Positions 35,493 through 44,530 of a stretch of DNA of 64,000 bases are shown in pieces. The DNA is from Komarekiella atlantica HA4396-MV6 (GTDB lineage: Bacteria > Cyanobacteriota > Cyanobacteriia > Cyanobacteriales > Nostocaceae): contig JAHHHK010000004.1 of the NCBI GenBank assembly GCA_019359395.1, positions 124,001 to 188,000 of the forward strand. Reading direction: 5' to 3'. The notes beneath the pieces are model-generated. The model was not told the origin of the DNA. It was given only the letters and a program-made list of their open reading frames with translations, and did no database searches. Position 1 is the stretch's first letter. Each line of letters starts with the position of its first letter. The translations under genes were made by a program, and so were the position numbers.

Positions 35493-37940
35493 CTATTTAC
35501 TAGCTGTATTTGTTGAGCTAATACTTCTATCTAATGTGGTTACTTCTTGGTGTGTATTTTCAATCGTTTTAAACCAATAACGCTGTCGCTGAAAAGGATA
35601 AGTTGGTAGTTGGAGACGACAATGAGGATAATCTCGGTGAAAGCTAGACCAGTCTATTACTGCTCCACGAACAAATAATTCTCCTAAACTGTGGAGTATT
35701 TCCAGCCAATCCTCTTGTCCTTGATGCAAGCTAGATAAGCAAACTCCTACTTCCTCTGGTATGGAAGTTAATTTTGAGGCGATCGCTAAAAATACATGAT
35801 CACCTGCTAAAGTCTCTATACCAGCAGTCAACTTCCCTGGCTGCCGCAAATGACAGCACCAATATTCGGCAGTAGCGATTTCCTTTGTTGTCAGTTCTCC
35901 AGGAAGACTGGAAATTAGAGGAATTTGTGGTTGAGAGTAGTTAACTTCCTTGGCGATTTCTGCAAAAGCCTCAACTATCCTTTCCGGCTGGAGAGAAGTT
36001 TGCATTAAACGACTGCGTTCTGTAACTAGCTTCAGAGCATCTTCGAGGGTAAACACGCCAGCTATGCAAGCAGCAACATATTCTCCCACGCCATAACCCG
36101 TTACTACTTTGGGTTTGATGCCCCACGATTGCCATAATTCGGCTAAGGCATACTCTATAGCAAACAGAGCAACTTGATCTAATACAGAACTCTCTTCGGT
36201 AGCTGGATACAGAATCTCAAGGAGAGACTTTTCTAAGTAAGGTTGAAGAATTTGAGCGCAGCGATCAATGGTTTTACGAAAGGTGGGCTGAGTATTATAG
36301 AGTAGCCATCCGGTGGAGCGAGATTCTAGCCCCTCCCCAGGAAAGAAAAAGGCAACTTTTGGACGCTTTCTGCCCTTAACCTTGCCCTTTAACAATCCAG
36401 TAGTTTCCTTTTGAGCGATAAAAGCACTTAGCTGCTGGCATAACTGCACGACGGATTCAGTCACGATACAAAGACGATGCTCAAAATGTGTCCGTCCTGT
36501 ATTGGCACTAAAGCAGACATCTGCCAGCGATATATCAGGATTAGACGCTAAAAAGTCTTGATACCTTTGTGCTAGTTCTCGTAGAGCCAAATCACTTTTT
36601 GCTGAGAGTGTGATTAAATGGCCGCGACGTTGCACATCCATAGGTACTGGCGCTGATACTGGTGCTTCTTCTAAGATGACGTGAGCATTGGTGCCTCCAA
36701 AACCAAATGCACTTACACCAGCCAGACGACTCTGTTTCCCACGATACCATTTCTGAATCTCCTTTGGAATTGAAAATGAGGTATTTTCCAGAGAAATATA
36801 GGGATTAAGCTGCGTCAAATGCAAGTGAGGAGGGATTTCCTCATGTTGCAGCGAAAGGACTACTTTGATCAAAGCAGAAATCCCAGCAGCAGCTTCCAAA
36901 TGACCAATATTTGTCTTGACTGAGCCAATCCAACAGGGTCTATCTGGCTCGCGGTCTTCCATGAGTGCGGCTTTTAAGGCTTTAAACTCGATTGCGTCTC
37001 CGATGGATGTGCCAACGGCGTGAGCGTCAATGTAGCTAATTTCTGCCGGTCGCACTTTGCCATTTTCTAAGGCTTGGCGAATTACCGCCTGTTGAGCGAG
37101 TCCGTTAGGTGCAGTAAGACTATTACTCAACCCATCTTGGTTAACTGCTGAACCTCTGATGAGTGCGAGAATATTGTCTTTGTCTCTCACAGCATCACTG
37201 AGGCGCTTGAGTACGACTACGCCACAGCCTTCTCCTCTGACATAACCATCAGCAGTTGCATCAAAAGACTTACACTGACCGCTAGATGACAGCAGGCGCG
37301 TCTGAGATGAGGAAATAGTCGAATCCGGCGATAAAATTAAGTTTACTCCTCCAGCTAGGCATAAATTCGATTCTCTGTTTCGTAAACTTTGGCAGGCTAA
37401 GTGGACTGTCACCAGAGACGAGGAACAAGCAGTATCTATTGCCATACTGGGGCCACGCAAATCCAGCAAATAGGATAAGCGATTGGCTGTAATGCAGGGA
37501 GTCGTTCCCGTGCCACTATGTAATCCGATGCAAGAGAAATTTTTATAAAGAAGCCGATGATAATCGATGGTACATAGACCGATAAATACTCCTGTCTGGC
37601 TGCTAGCTAGACTAGTTGGTACTATGCCAGCATTTTCTAAAGCTTCCCAAGCTACTTCTAAAAATAGTCTTTGTTGGGGGTCTGTATGCTCGACTTCATC
37701 AGGAGAAATTCCAAAAAAGTCAGCGTCGAACAAATCCACCTCTTCTAGAAAACCACCCCAACGGGTACTCATTTTTCCTGGAGTGTTGGGATTAGGATCG
37801 TAGAAAGCATCAATATCCCAGCGTTCTTTTGGTACGGATGCGATCGCATCTTTCCCATTACGCAATAACTTCCAGAAGGATTCGGGATTCTTCGCTTTGG
37901 GAAAACGGCAACCAATGCCAATTATTGCTATAGGTTCCAT
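35493..37940 (-). CDS. Ketosynthase with degenerate acyltransferase domain
   Basis: An 815-residue type I PKS fragment. The KS domain (about 1-425) has the catalytic DTACSSS (Cys172), His307 in DAHAVGT (family form EAHGTGT) and His347 in [10 protein letters not shown]. The AT-like region (about 527-700) is damaged: the GHSxGE nucleophile motif reads GYGVGE, so Gly617 replaces Ser. About 85 residues carrying the HAFH motif are missing after RSRLMQ. No DH, KR, ER or ACP domain is present. The KS may use a separate AT, or transfer rather than elongate. The ATG at 37940 is preferred over TTG at 37970. Confidence 0.88.
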   Translation of the reverse strand: MEPIAIIGIGCRFPKAKNPESFWKLLRNGKDAIASVPKERWDIDAFYDPNPNTPGKMSTRWGGFLEEVDLFDADFFGISPDEVEHTDPQQRLFLEVAWEALENAGIVPTSLASSQTGVFIGLCTIDYHRLLYKNFSCIGLHSGTGTTPCITANRLSYLLDLRGPSMAIDTACSSSLVTVHLACQSLRNRESNLCLAGGVNLILSPDSTISSSQTRLLSSSGQCKSFDATADGYVRGEGCGVVVLKRLSDAVRDKDNILALIRGSAVNQDGLSNSLTAPNGLAQQAVIRQALENGKVRPAEISYIDAHAVGTSIGDAIEFKALKAALMEDREPDRPCWIGSVKTNIGHLEAAAGISALIKVVLSLQHEEIPPHLHLTQLNPYISLENTSFSIPKEIQKWYRGKQSRLAGVSAFGFGGTNAHVILEEAPVSAPVPMDVQRRGHLITLSAKSDLALRELAQRYQDFLASNPDISLADVCFSANTGRTHFEHRLCIVTESVVQLCQQLSAFIAQKETTGLLKGKVKGRKRPKVAFFFPGEGLESRSTGWLLYNTQPTFRKTIDRCAQILQPYLEKSLLEILYPATEESSVLDQVALFAIEYALAELWQSWGIKPKVVTGYGVGEYVAACIAGVFTLEDALKLVTERSRLMQTSLQPERIVEAFAEIAKEVNYSQPQIPLISSLPGELTTKEIATAEYWCCHLRQPGKLTAGIETLAGDHVFLAIASKLTSIPEEVGVCLSSLHQGQEDWLEILHSLGELFVRGAVIDWSSFHRDYPHCRLQLPTYPFQRQRYWFKTIENTHQEVTTLDRSISSTNTASK

Positions 37941-37978
37941 CTGAATTGTTTGCCCAATAGTATTAATCAATGCTGACT

Positions 37979-38055
37979 AGTAGTTTGTCCCATCTAGATC
38001 CCCGACTTCTTTAAAAGTCGGGGATCTAGCCACCGCCAAAACTTGACAAACTACT
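37979..38055. repeat. Nested hairpin inside the biosynthetic operon
   Basis: An outer 11-bp inverted repeat (37979-37989 with 38045-38055) encloses a perfect 15-bp stem (37994-38008 with 38015-38029, loop of 6). It sits between the dimetal-enzyme and KS genes. A related palindrome (GATCCCCAACTT type) occurs at 61528-61560, so it is an interspersed repeat that could also process or attenuate the transcript. Confidence 0.75.
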
Positions 38056-38094
38056 GGCGAGATATGAAGCCAGTCTAGCCATGAAAGTCGTACT

Positions 38095-39513
38095 TTAGCT
38101 CTCCTGCTCCATGACCGATTGGGAGAACTCTTTAAAGGTCTTAGTATTCTTTTGGAGTGCTTTGCTAATCGAGCCTCCGGCAGCCATAATACCCATTTCG
38201 CGGTTTATTTTCCATTGATAATCTAGGCGACTAAATAGTCTTTGCATCAATTCCAGGAGGCTTTGATGATATTTGAGTCCGACATGATAGCCTTCGTGTT
38301 CTTGACAGAAACACTTTTCCATCCAATCTAGGGCTTCTTTGGTTTCCATCCCAAATAGAGGAGATTTCAAGAGTTTGTAGTAAAAGACCATTAACATGGG
38401 GTCATCGTAGACGCAGCGACCGGGTAACACTCCAGAAAGACCGCTCAAAAGGTTGCGTTGCGCCATATAAATCGCCAAACCAGATACAAATTTCTCGTAA
38501 GCAGTTGGCTTCGGGAAATCCTTATACATATCTTTGGCGATAGTTTGGGAAATCGTGGTGTGGAAAGCTTCGTCTAATAAGTGGTAATAGGATACAGCTG
38601 TTGGGGTGGGGATATACTCGCCCTTTTGCTCTAACTCTCGGAAATATCTGACATAAGGATATTCTTGGTTTTTGAGAATCGCATTAGCTGTATAGCGCAA
38701 AGAATAATACTGACACGCCATAAACGGCGACATTCCCCAGTGAACAGTGAAGAAACGTAACCAATGACGTGGTGCGATTCGCCCTCCTAGACCATCAGCT
38801 GGTGCGGGGATTGGCTCGCCTCTTTGTTCTAACTCTTGCAAATATCGAGAGTAATACTGTTTTTTATCACTAAGCATCGTCTTAGCGATCGCATTTAAGG
38901 CATTGTCTCGGTATTCCGAAAATGTTGAATCACCATGACCTGATGAGGTGAAAAACTCCCGCACAGGATGGGGAATTAGGGGTCTAAGCCAGCTATTACT
39001 CTCTTTATCTGATTTGCCATAAAGGGAATTTCCCAATATGGTTTTACCAACTATGGCCATTTTCGTTTTGTAACCAATCTTTTGAAAGGTACGAATGTGG
39101 TAGCTTTCTTGATCAGTTTCAAAATCTAGTTCGTTACACAGTGTTTCGTAACCACCAAAGGCGCGAAAAACGCCAGATGTTACCATGTTGTAAATGCTTG
39201 TAGTGGCTTCGCTAACCGCAGTATGGTTATAGTTGCCAACCCAATAAAGATGATTAAGCGCTAGTTTCTGTGAGGGAGAAATGGCATCGTAGAGGGGTGT
39301 GCCATAAAGAAGTGAGAGTTCGGGAGGACTCCAGTAATAATTACTGTTATTAGCGTAGTTAAACTCATTACCTAAGTCTCTGAGTTTCTCTGTGTAGTCT
39401 GAGTTTGTGTTGTTCTGAAAAGTTTTCTCGATGATTATAGAATGCTTTGTTCCCTGTGCTTCTGACAGCGTTGAAGCTGAAATTTGGGGATCTAGAGGTT
39501 TTCCAACTACCAT
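38095..39513 (-). CDS. AurF/CylC-like dimetal-carboxylate oxygenase or halogenase
   Basis: A 472-residue protein with the ligand pattern of the AurF/CmlI diiron family: Glu102, E136xxH139, and H311xxxE315xxH318. The second-helix glutamate of AurF was not located with confidence. CylC-type halogenases of cyanobacteria belong to this group and chlorinate unactivated carbons of ACP-bound fatty acids. They are typically next to a fatty acyl-AMP ligase and an ACP, as here. I infer action on the acyl chain held by the ACP at 39592; oxygenation and halogenation are both possible. A strong AGGAG site precedes the ATG. The length agrees with CylC. Confidence 0.75.
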   Translation of the reverse strand: MVVGKPLDPQISASTLSEAQGTKHSIIIEKTFQNNTNSDYTEKLRDLGNEFNYANNSNYYWSPPELSLLYGTPLYDAISPSQKLALNHLYWVGNYNHTAVSEATTSIYNMVTSGVFRAFGGYETLCNELDFETDQESYHIRTFQKIGYKTKMAIVGKTILGNSLYGKSDKESNSWLRPLIPHPVREFFTSSGHGDSTFSEYRDNALNAIAKTMLSDKKQYYSRYLQELEQRGEPIPAPADGLGGRIAPRHWLRFFTVHWGMSPFMACQYYSLRYTANAILKNQEYPYVRYFRELEQKGEYIPTPTAVSYYHLLDEAFHTTISQTIAKDMYKDFPKPTAYEKFVSGLAIYMAQRNLLSGLSGVLPGRCVYDDPMLMVFYYKLLKSPLFGMETKEALDWMEKCFCQEHEGYHVGLKYHQSLLELMQRLFSRLDYQWKINREMGIMAAGGSISKALQKNTKTFKEFSQSVMEQES

Positions 39514-39591
39514 GATTTTCTCCTGAACGAGTCACTGAATAAGGCTGAGAATTTCTACTTTTATTGGCGCTAAAGCTTGAAAAAGTCAAGA

Positions 39592-39918
39592 TTAACTTTT
39601 AGTTCTTAACTGCGAGCTTAAATGCTGAACTAAAGCCTGAACAGTTGGGTAATCATACATGAGGGTTGGATCAATTTCTCTTCCTAGCCAGTCTTCGAGA
39701 TCGCCTGTCAAACCAACTGCTGCTGAGGAATCTAAACCATAGCGGTCAAATGGGATCGTAACGTCAATTTCATCTGAATCTACTTCCAGTAAGTTAGCTA
39801 CATAGGAAACTATCCAAGCCTGAATTTCTGATGCTGTTGGTATTGGCTTGGATGTAGCGACTTTGCTAGTTTCTAAAACCGGACTTATGGTGCTCACTTC
39901 TAGATTCTGCATTTCCAT
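39592..39918 (-). CDS. Acyl carrier protein, first (FAAL partner)
   Basis: A 108-residue carrier protein with a flexible N-terminus (1-28) and the phosphopantetheine site RYGLDSSAAVGL (Ser64). The motif and the EDWLGREIDPTLMYDYP segment match the carrier proteins that pair with fatty acyl-AMP ligases (JamC, CylB types). It is placed between the desaturase and the dimetal-enzyme genes, so the acyl chain would be modified while tethered here. Confidence 0.92.
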   Translation of the reverse strand: MEMQNLEVSTISPVLETSKVATSKPIPTASEIQAWIVSYVANLLEVDSDEIDVTIPFDRYGLDSSAAVGLTGDLEDWLGREIDPTLMYDYPTVQALVQHLSSQLRTKS

Positions 39919-40055
39919 CGTTTAATCCTTCGCAAGTATTAATGAACATGTATGCTTCCTGCAATAAAATTGCCGCAGGTTCAGCTAGGTAACTTTTTTC
40001 GTCTCAATCATCTTTGCTGTAGGAATATTGACATTCCAGATCAAGCCAAAAAACT

Positions 40056-40949
40056 CTAGAAAACGGATGCCCAAGTACCTATATCAATTTGCCACCATTC
40101 CCATCCAGCAACGGCTGAGTTAGGAAAAGCATGATGGTTGTTATGCCATGATTGTCCGCAACTGAAGATAGCTAGCCAGATATTGTTTGTACTGCGATCA
40201 TTAGTATTAAAAGGGCGATCGCCGTAAAGATGGCAAATTGAGTTAGTAGCGGAAATAATTTGCTGTCCTAGGAAAATGCGGACGAACCCGCCCCACATCA
40301 ATCCTTGTAAAGCTCCTATCCATGTTTCTGTTATCACCCCGCCTATAACAGTTGGAATCGCCAGACCCAGAAATACCCAAACGAGGTATAGTTGGTTGAC
40401 TTTGCTAATCACAGAATCTCGAAGTATGTCTTTGGCAAAGAGTACAGAATTTGGCACTTTGCCTGCAAAAGTCCATGCTATGTGAGAGTGCCATAGACCT
40501 TGTAGCCATCCGACAATTCCTTTTTCATGCAGATTTGGCGAATGAGGATCACCAGGCTGATCGGTGTACTGGTGATGACGTCGATGATGACCTACCCAGT
40601 AAATTACTCCACCTTGAGCAGCCATAGAACCAAGAATTGCCAGGATAACTCGGACAGGAGTATTAGCTTGAAAAGCCCGGTGCGAAAAGTAACGGTGAAA
40701 ACCTACTTCAATTCCCAGTGTGGTTAAAGCAAGCATACTCAACATTAAACACACTTCCAGCCAACCAATCTTCAAGTACCAAAGTAATCCAATTGCTACT
40801 ACAGTTACTAAACAAGGAATCAAGAATGTAGCTAAGGCTAACCGCCTGTAAATAGTTTGTAGGTAATCACTTACGATTATGATCTTCTGCCCCTGATGCA
40901 CTCTCAAAAGAAGCTTCTCTTGAGATATGTTATCTGGCTGTGTTGACAT
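40056..40949 (-). CDS. Membrane acyl-lipid or acyl-ACP desaturase (JamB-like position)
   Basis: A 297-residue di-iron membrane desaturase of the Delta-9/stearoyl-CoA type. It has three histidine boxes: H85RYFSH90, a HHRRHH box (121-126) and H269NNHH273, with hydrophobic helices between (about 38-58, 64-82, 187-205). It could introduce a double bond, or a triple bond as in JamB acetylenases. Sequence alone does not separate the two. The gene lies between the acyl-AMP ligase and the ACP, the same order as jamABC. That placement suggests an ACP-bound substrate rather than membrane lipid. Confidence 0.88.
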   Translation of the reverse strand: MSTQPDNISQEKLLLRVHQGQKIIIVSDYLQTIYRRLALATFLIPCLVTVVAIGLLWYLKIGWLEVCLMLSMLALTTLGIEVGFHRYFSHRAFQANTPVRVILAILGSMAAQGGVIYWVGHHRRHHQYTDQPGDPHSPNLHEKGIVGWLQGLWHSHIAWTFAGKVPNSVLFAKDILRDSVISKVNQLYLVWVFLGLAIPTVIGGVITETWIGALQGLMWGGFVRIFLGQQIISATNSICHLYGDRPFNTNDRSTNNIWLAIFSCGQSWHNNHHAFPNSAVAGWEWWQIDIGTWASVF

Positions 40950-40983
40950 TAGTTAGTCTGTTCTCGGATAGTGTGATTCTTAT

Positions 40984-42837
40984 TCATAGCTGTTTACCAG
41001 CTGTGAGTTGTTTTAAAATAGAATCGACTTCAGCTTGCAGATTCATGAACTTAGATTTATTTTGAGGATTCTCGCTCCAATCCTCTACAACATCTAAACT
41101 TCCAGAGAGAAACACAGTTCGACAAGCTAGACGGCGAATCTTACCACTGGAAGTTTTGGGAATACTTCCACTCTTGACGAGTACTGTAGCGCAAACATCC
41201 AGCCCGTGATGTGCTACTACTGCTTCTCTAATACTTGTGATGACTTCTGGGACGTTTAACTTTCGCAGATAACTCCGTTCTACTTCCTGAACAACAACTA
41301 GTCGCTCTGAACCCTTGAAATCGATAGAAAATGCGGCTCCACAACCGCGTCTCAGGGCTGGATGGCTATTCTCAACAGTCAGTTCAATATCTTGGGGATA
41401 ATGATTTTGCCCGCGAATTATAATTACATCTTTGATGCGTCCTGTAATAAACAACTCGCCATCTTGTAAAAATCCTAGATCGCCGGTACGAAGAAATGGC
41501 CCTGACGCTGAGCGATCGCTAATATCTGTATATGTTAGATATGCACGGAAGGCTGTCTGTGTTTCTTCATCGCGATTCCAGTAACCTTGAGCAATACTTG
41601 GGCCAGCTACCCAGATTTCCCCGATTTGCTCAGGAGTACAGAGAGTTAAAGATTCGGGGTTGACAATAATTACCTTTTGCTGTGGATAACTTTGTCCACA
41701 ACCAATAATTGTCTGGGTATCTGTTTGAGCATCGTTAAACTTGACAATTCGGTTTTGCTCTAGTGCTGCTTTTTCTACATTGCAAGCGATTGGTAAAGCT
41801 GTTTTATCACCCCCAGTTACCAGAAGAGTTGTTTCTGCCATCCCGTAGCAGGGGTAGAATGCTTCTTTACGAAAGCCACAAGGCGCAAAAGTAGAGGCAA
41901 ACTGTTCCAATGTCTCGGCACGGACAGTTTCAGCTCCAGTAAAAGCAACCTCCCAACTGCTGAGGTCTAGATTTGCCAGTTGTTCGGGTGTAACTTTGCG
42001 TGTACATAAGTCGTATGCAAAATTTGGCCCGCCGCTAGTAGTACCTTGATGGCGCGTTATGGCTTCCAGCCAACGGATAGGCTTTTGTAAAAAGTCCGCA
42101 GGCGATATCAATGCTACAGGAAAACCACCATATAGAGGTTGAAGTATGCCACCAATCAATCCCATATCGTGGTATGGCGGTAGCCAAATCACGCCTTGGC
42201 TATCGGGTGTATGTCCAAAACATCTGTGGATCACATCTGAGTTGTGCATCAGGTTGCCATGACTCACCATGACGCCCTTGGGATTACCCGTAGAACCAGA
42301 GGTGTATTGGAGGAAAGCTAAGCTCTTGCTAGTTAATTCTGGTTGCTGCCATGCGTTGCTTAAGTCAGTGTTTAACTCATCTGTTGCTAACCAATGCAAT
42401 CCAGCCAGTTCTAGACCTTGACTGGAGGCAGACTGGAGGTTATTCAATAGTGTTGCGGAAGTCAGTACTATCTTTGCTTGAGCATCTGCGGCTATAGTCT
42501 GCAACCTAGACAGTTTTTGATTTCGTCTGGGTGGGTAAGCAGGAACAGCGACAACACCGGCATATAAACACCCAAAGAAGGCAGCAATATAATCTAGACC
42601 AGGCTGATAAAGGAGTAAGGCACGTTCACCACAGACATTTAGAGACTGGAGGGTGGTTGCGATCGCCTGCGCCTGGATATGTAGCTCTTGATAAGTCAGC
42701 GATTCTGCTTCTGTATCTCTATAGTGCAAAAAAGTATAAGCTTTCTGTTCCGGCTGATTTTGTGCCCTGTAACTTAGTAATTCAACTAATGTTGAGAAAT
42801 GGTACTCGTTGATCAAACAGTTGGAATAAGTACTCAT
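40984..42837 (-). CDS. Fatty acyl-AMP ligase (FAAL)
   Basis: A 617-residue ANL-family enzyme that activates a free fatty acid as acyl-AMP and loads it on an ACP. Seen: the P-loop motif YTSGSTGNPKGV, WLPPYHDMGLIGG, CYGMAETTL (adenine motif), RTGDLGF, and a C-terminal GKIRR lysine in KTSSGKIRR. The N-terminal AVPAYPPRR and the insertion before the C-terminal domain are typical of FAALs rather than acyl-CoA ligases. It is the first gene of the cluster and defines the starter as a fatty acid. Confidence 0.93.
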   Translation of the reverse strand: MSTYSNCLINEYHFSTLVELLSYRAQNQPEQKAYTFLHYRDTEAESLTYQELHIQAQAIATTLQSLNVCGERALLLYQPGLDYIAAFFGCLYAGVVAVPAYPPRRNQKLSRLQTIAADAQAKIVLTSATLLNNLQSASSQGLELAGLHWLATDELNTDLSNAWQQPELTSKSLAFLQYTSGSTGNPKGVMVSHGNLMHNSDVIHRCFGHTPDSQGVIWLPPYHDMGLIGGILQPLYGGFPVALISPADFLQKPIRWLEAITRHQGTTSGGPNFAYDLCTRKVTPEQLANLDLSSWEVAFTGAETVRAETLEQFASTFAPCGFRKEAFYPCYGMAETTLLVTGGDKTALPIACNVEKAALEQNRIVKFNDAQTDTQTIIGCGQSYPQQKVIIVNPESLTLCTPEQIGEIWVAGPSIAQGYWNRDEETQTAFRAYLTYTDISDRSASGPFLRTGDLGFLQDGELFITGRIKDVIIIRGQNHYPQDIELTVENSHPALRRGCGAAFSIDFKGSERLVVVQEVERSYLRKLNVPEVITSIREAVVAHHGLDVCATVLVKSGSIPKTSSGKIRRLACRTVFLSGSLDVVEDWSENPQNKSKFMNLQAEVDSILKQLTAGKQL

Positions 42838-43609
42838 TTAATGCACCTCTTTGGCATTACAGTTATTCCTACAAGATGGAGTTGCCTACCTAGTCTTATG
42901 ACAAAGCAATACAACTATCTTGATAGATACCCTTTTCTCGATCTGTTGTTTGAATTTGATCTACTACTTACAAAGTTTGATTCAGGCTGCATTTAGTCAG
43001 GTACTATCCAAGCAAACTGCTAAATTACATATCTATAGCCGGGATAATTATAACTTCCAGCCTTGAAAATAGATTGATATTCCTACAAGGTTCTAACTAC
43101 ATCAATCCTGGTAGTTGTAAAGTAAAAATATTGGGCGTTGCTGAGTTACAGCCACAATCCAGATGTAGAGACACGATATATTGCTTTTCTACAAAGGTTT
43201 TTCATACTCTAAATCAGCAACACCAAATAAATATTGAACCCCAAATTACAATTGCTAGAGCAGCCTAAATTAGTTTAATCCTCATTGCTGTGTTGAATCA
43301 GATTTAATTTTTGAATGATTATCAACAGCTACTACAAACTTAGGCAAATTTGCTCCGTAGGTTTAGGAGTAGTGGAATTTGCTCTCAAACTTTTTGGTAC
43401 TTGTAGATTAAAATTCTTGGTACACAGTAGAAAGCCGAACCTGCTAATCAGGTACTTTCTATGCGTTGTGCTTACCTCAAAGGATCACTCATTATTTAAT
43501 ATTTCCACCAAAGTAGAATGATTCCTAACTTGCATAAGAACCTTAAGAAAATTCAGAAGTATTTAACACTACTTGATTTATACAGTATTTGAAAGTTGTT
43601 TTCCATCAC
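42838..43609. other. Gene-free region upstream of the biosynthetic cluster
   Basis: This 772-base stretch between the response regulator and the FAAL gene probably carries the cluster promoter. Several short plus-strand open frames have no coding character. No recognisable operator was found. Its length and position next to a regulator gene make it the first place to look for control sites. Confidence 0.5.
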
Positions 43610-44530
43610 TTATCCTTTGCTAAAAGTAGCAATTCCTTCTTTTTGTGTCTGATTAGGCTGATTTCGATGCTTTCTTCTCCAAGCGTGGGGAGTTGTTTTG
43701 TGATGTTGGCGAAACTGACGAAAGAAATGAGCTACATTTTGATAGCCTATTTTCACCGAAATCGTTTCTACTGTTTCGTCAGTTTTCAATAGCATATTAC
43801 GAGCCGCTGTCATCCGATACTCAATAATCCAGCTTTGGACAGTTTGCCCTGTTTGGCGTCGCACTAGATTGGTGAGGTAAGTTGAAGAGTAACCAACTTT
43901 CAGAGCTACGTCGCTGAGGGTAATTTGGTGGTAATAATTTTCCTCAATAAAGCTAAATACTTCGTCCAACAATGAGTTTGACGGAAATGTAGACTTAAGA
44001 GTTGTTGGTTCTAGAATGTCAGCTAGTAATGGTTTTGTAAATGGTTGAAATTGATGAATCTCACAGGCAGCGTAATACTTTTTGAGAATGGTTCTTTTTT
44101 CCAAACAGGCTGCGATCGCATTCAACAATTCCTCTACAGTACAGGGTTTAGTAAGATAGTCATCCGCTCCCAATTCCATACCTTTACGAATCTCATACCG
44201 AGCTTCTTTAGTAGTTACAAAAATCAAGGGGATCATTGCTGTAGAAGGGTTTTGGCGCAGCATGGTTAAGACACTATAACCATCCAATTTGGGAAGCGAA
44301 ATTTCACTTATGATCAAATCAGGTAGCTCTTGCTGTGCTTGTTGAAAACCAATAAGACCGTTTTCAGCGTCTATCGTATAGAAACCTTCTGCTTTCAAAC
44401 ATTTTAGGAAAAAATTTTTGGTTTCTACTTCAGATTCAATTACCAAAATTTTTTTCCCATTCAAAAATCGTCTATTTATCATGGTAAGTAAGAGTTGTGT
44501 GGACTCGTCAATCGCCTTACTTTTTACCAA
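43610..44530 (-). CDS. AraC-type response regulator with Glu at the phosphorylation site
   Basis: A 306-residue transcription factor with a receiver domain (about 27-145) and a C-terminal AraC helix-turn-helix pair (about 190-290, FIEENYYHQITLSDVALKVG and ISVKIGYQNVAHFFRQF). The receiver phosphoacceptor motif reads DLIISEISLPKLDG, so Glu76 replaces Asp. The usual acidic pair near the N-terminus is ESE (32-34), while Lys128 is kept. Glu at this site can mimic the phosphorylated state, so the protein may be active without a kinase. It lies upstream of the cluster on the same strand and is the best candidate for its regulator. Confidence 0.88.
   Translation of the reverse strand: MVKSKAIDESTQLLLTMINRRFLNGKKILVIESEVETKNFFLKCLKAEGFYTIDAENGLIGFQQAQQELPDLIISEISLPKLDGYSVLTMLRQNPSTAMIPLIFVTTKEARYEIRKGMELGADDYLTKPCTVEELLNAIAACLEKRTILKKYYAACEIHQFQPFTKPLLADILEPTTLKSTFPSNSLLDEVFSFIEENYYHQITLSDVALKVGYSSTYLTNLVRRQTGQTVQSWIIEYRMTAARNMLLKTDETVETISVKIGYQNVAHFFRQFRQHHKTTPHAWRRKHRNQPNQTQKEGIATFSKG

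Noticed and set aside
22029-42837. The cluster considered as the heterocyst glycolipid (hgl) locus
   Set aside because: It has no HglE/HglC/HglD/HglG-type multidomain synthases, no HetM and no devBCA exporter; the exporter is an MFS protein.
42799-43521. Several short plus-strand frames between the FAAL and regulator genes
   Set aside because: They lack ribosome-binding sites, family resemblance and coding character in this AT-rich intergenic region.
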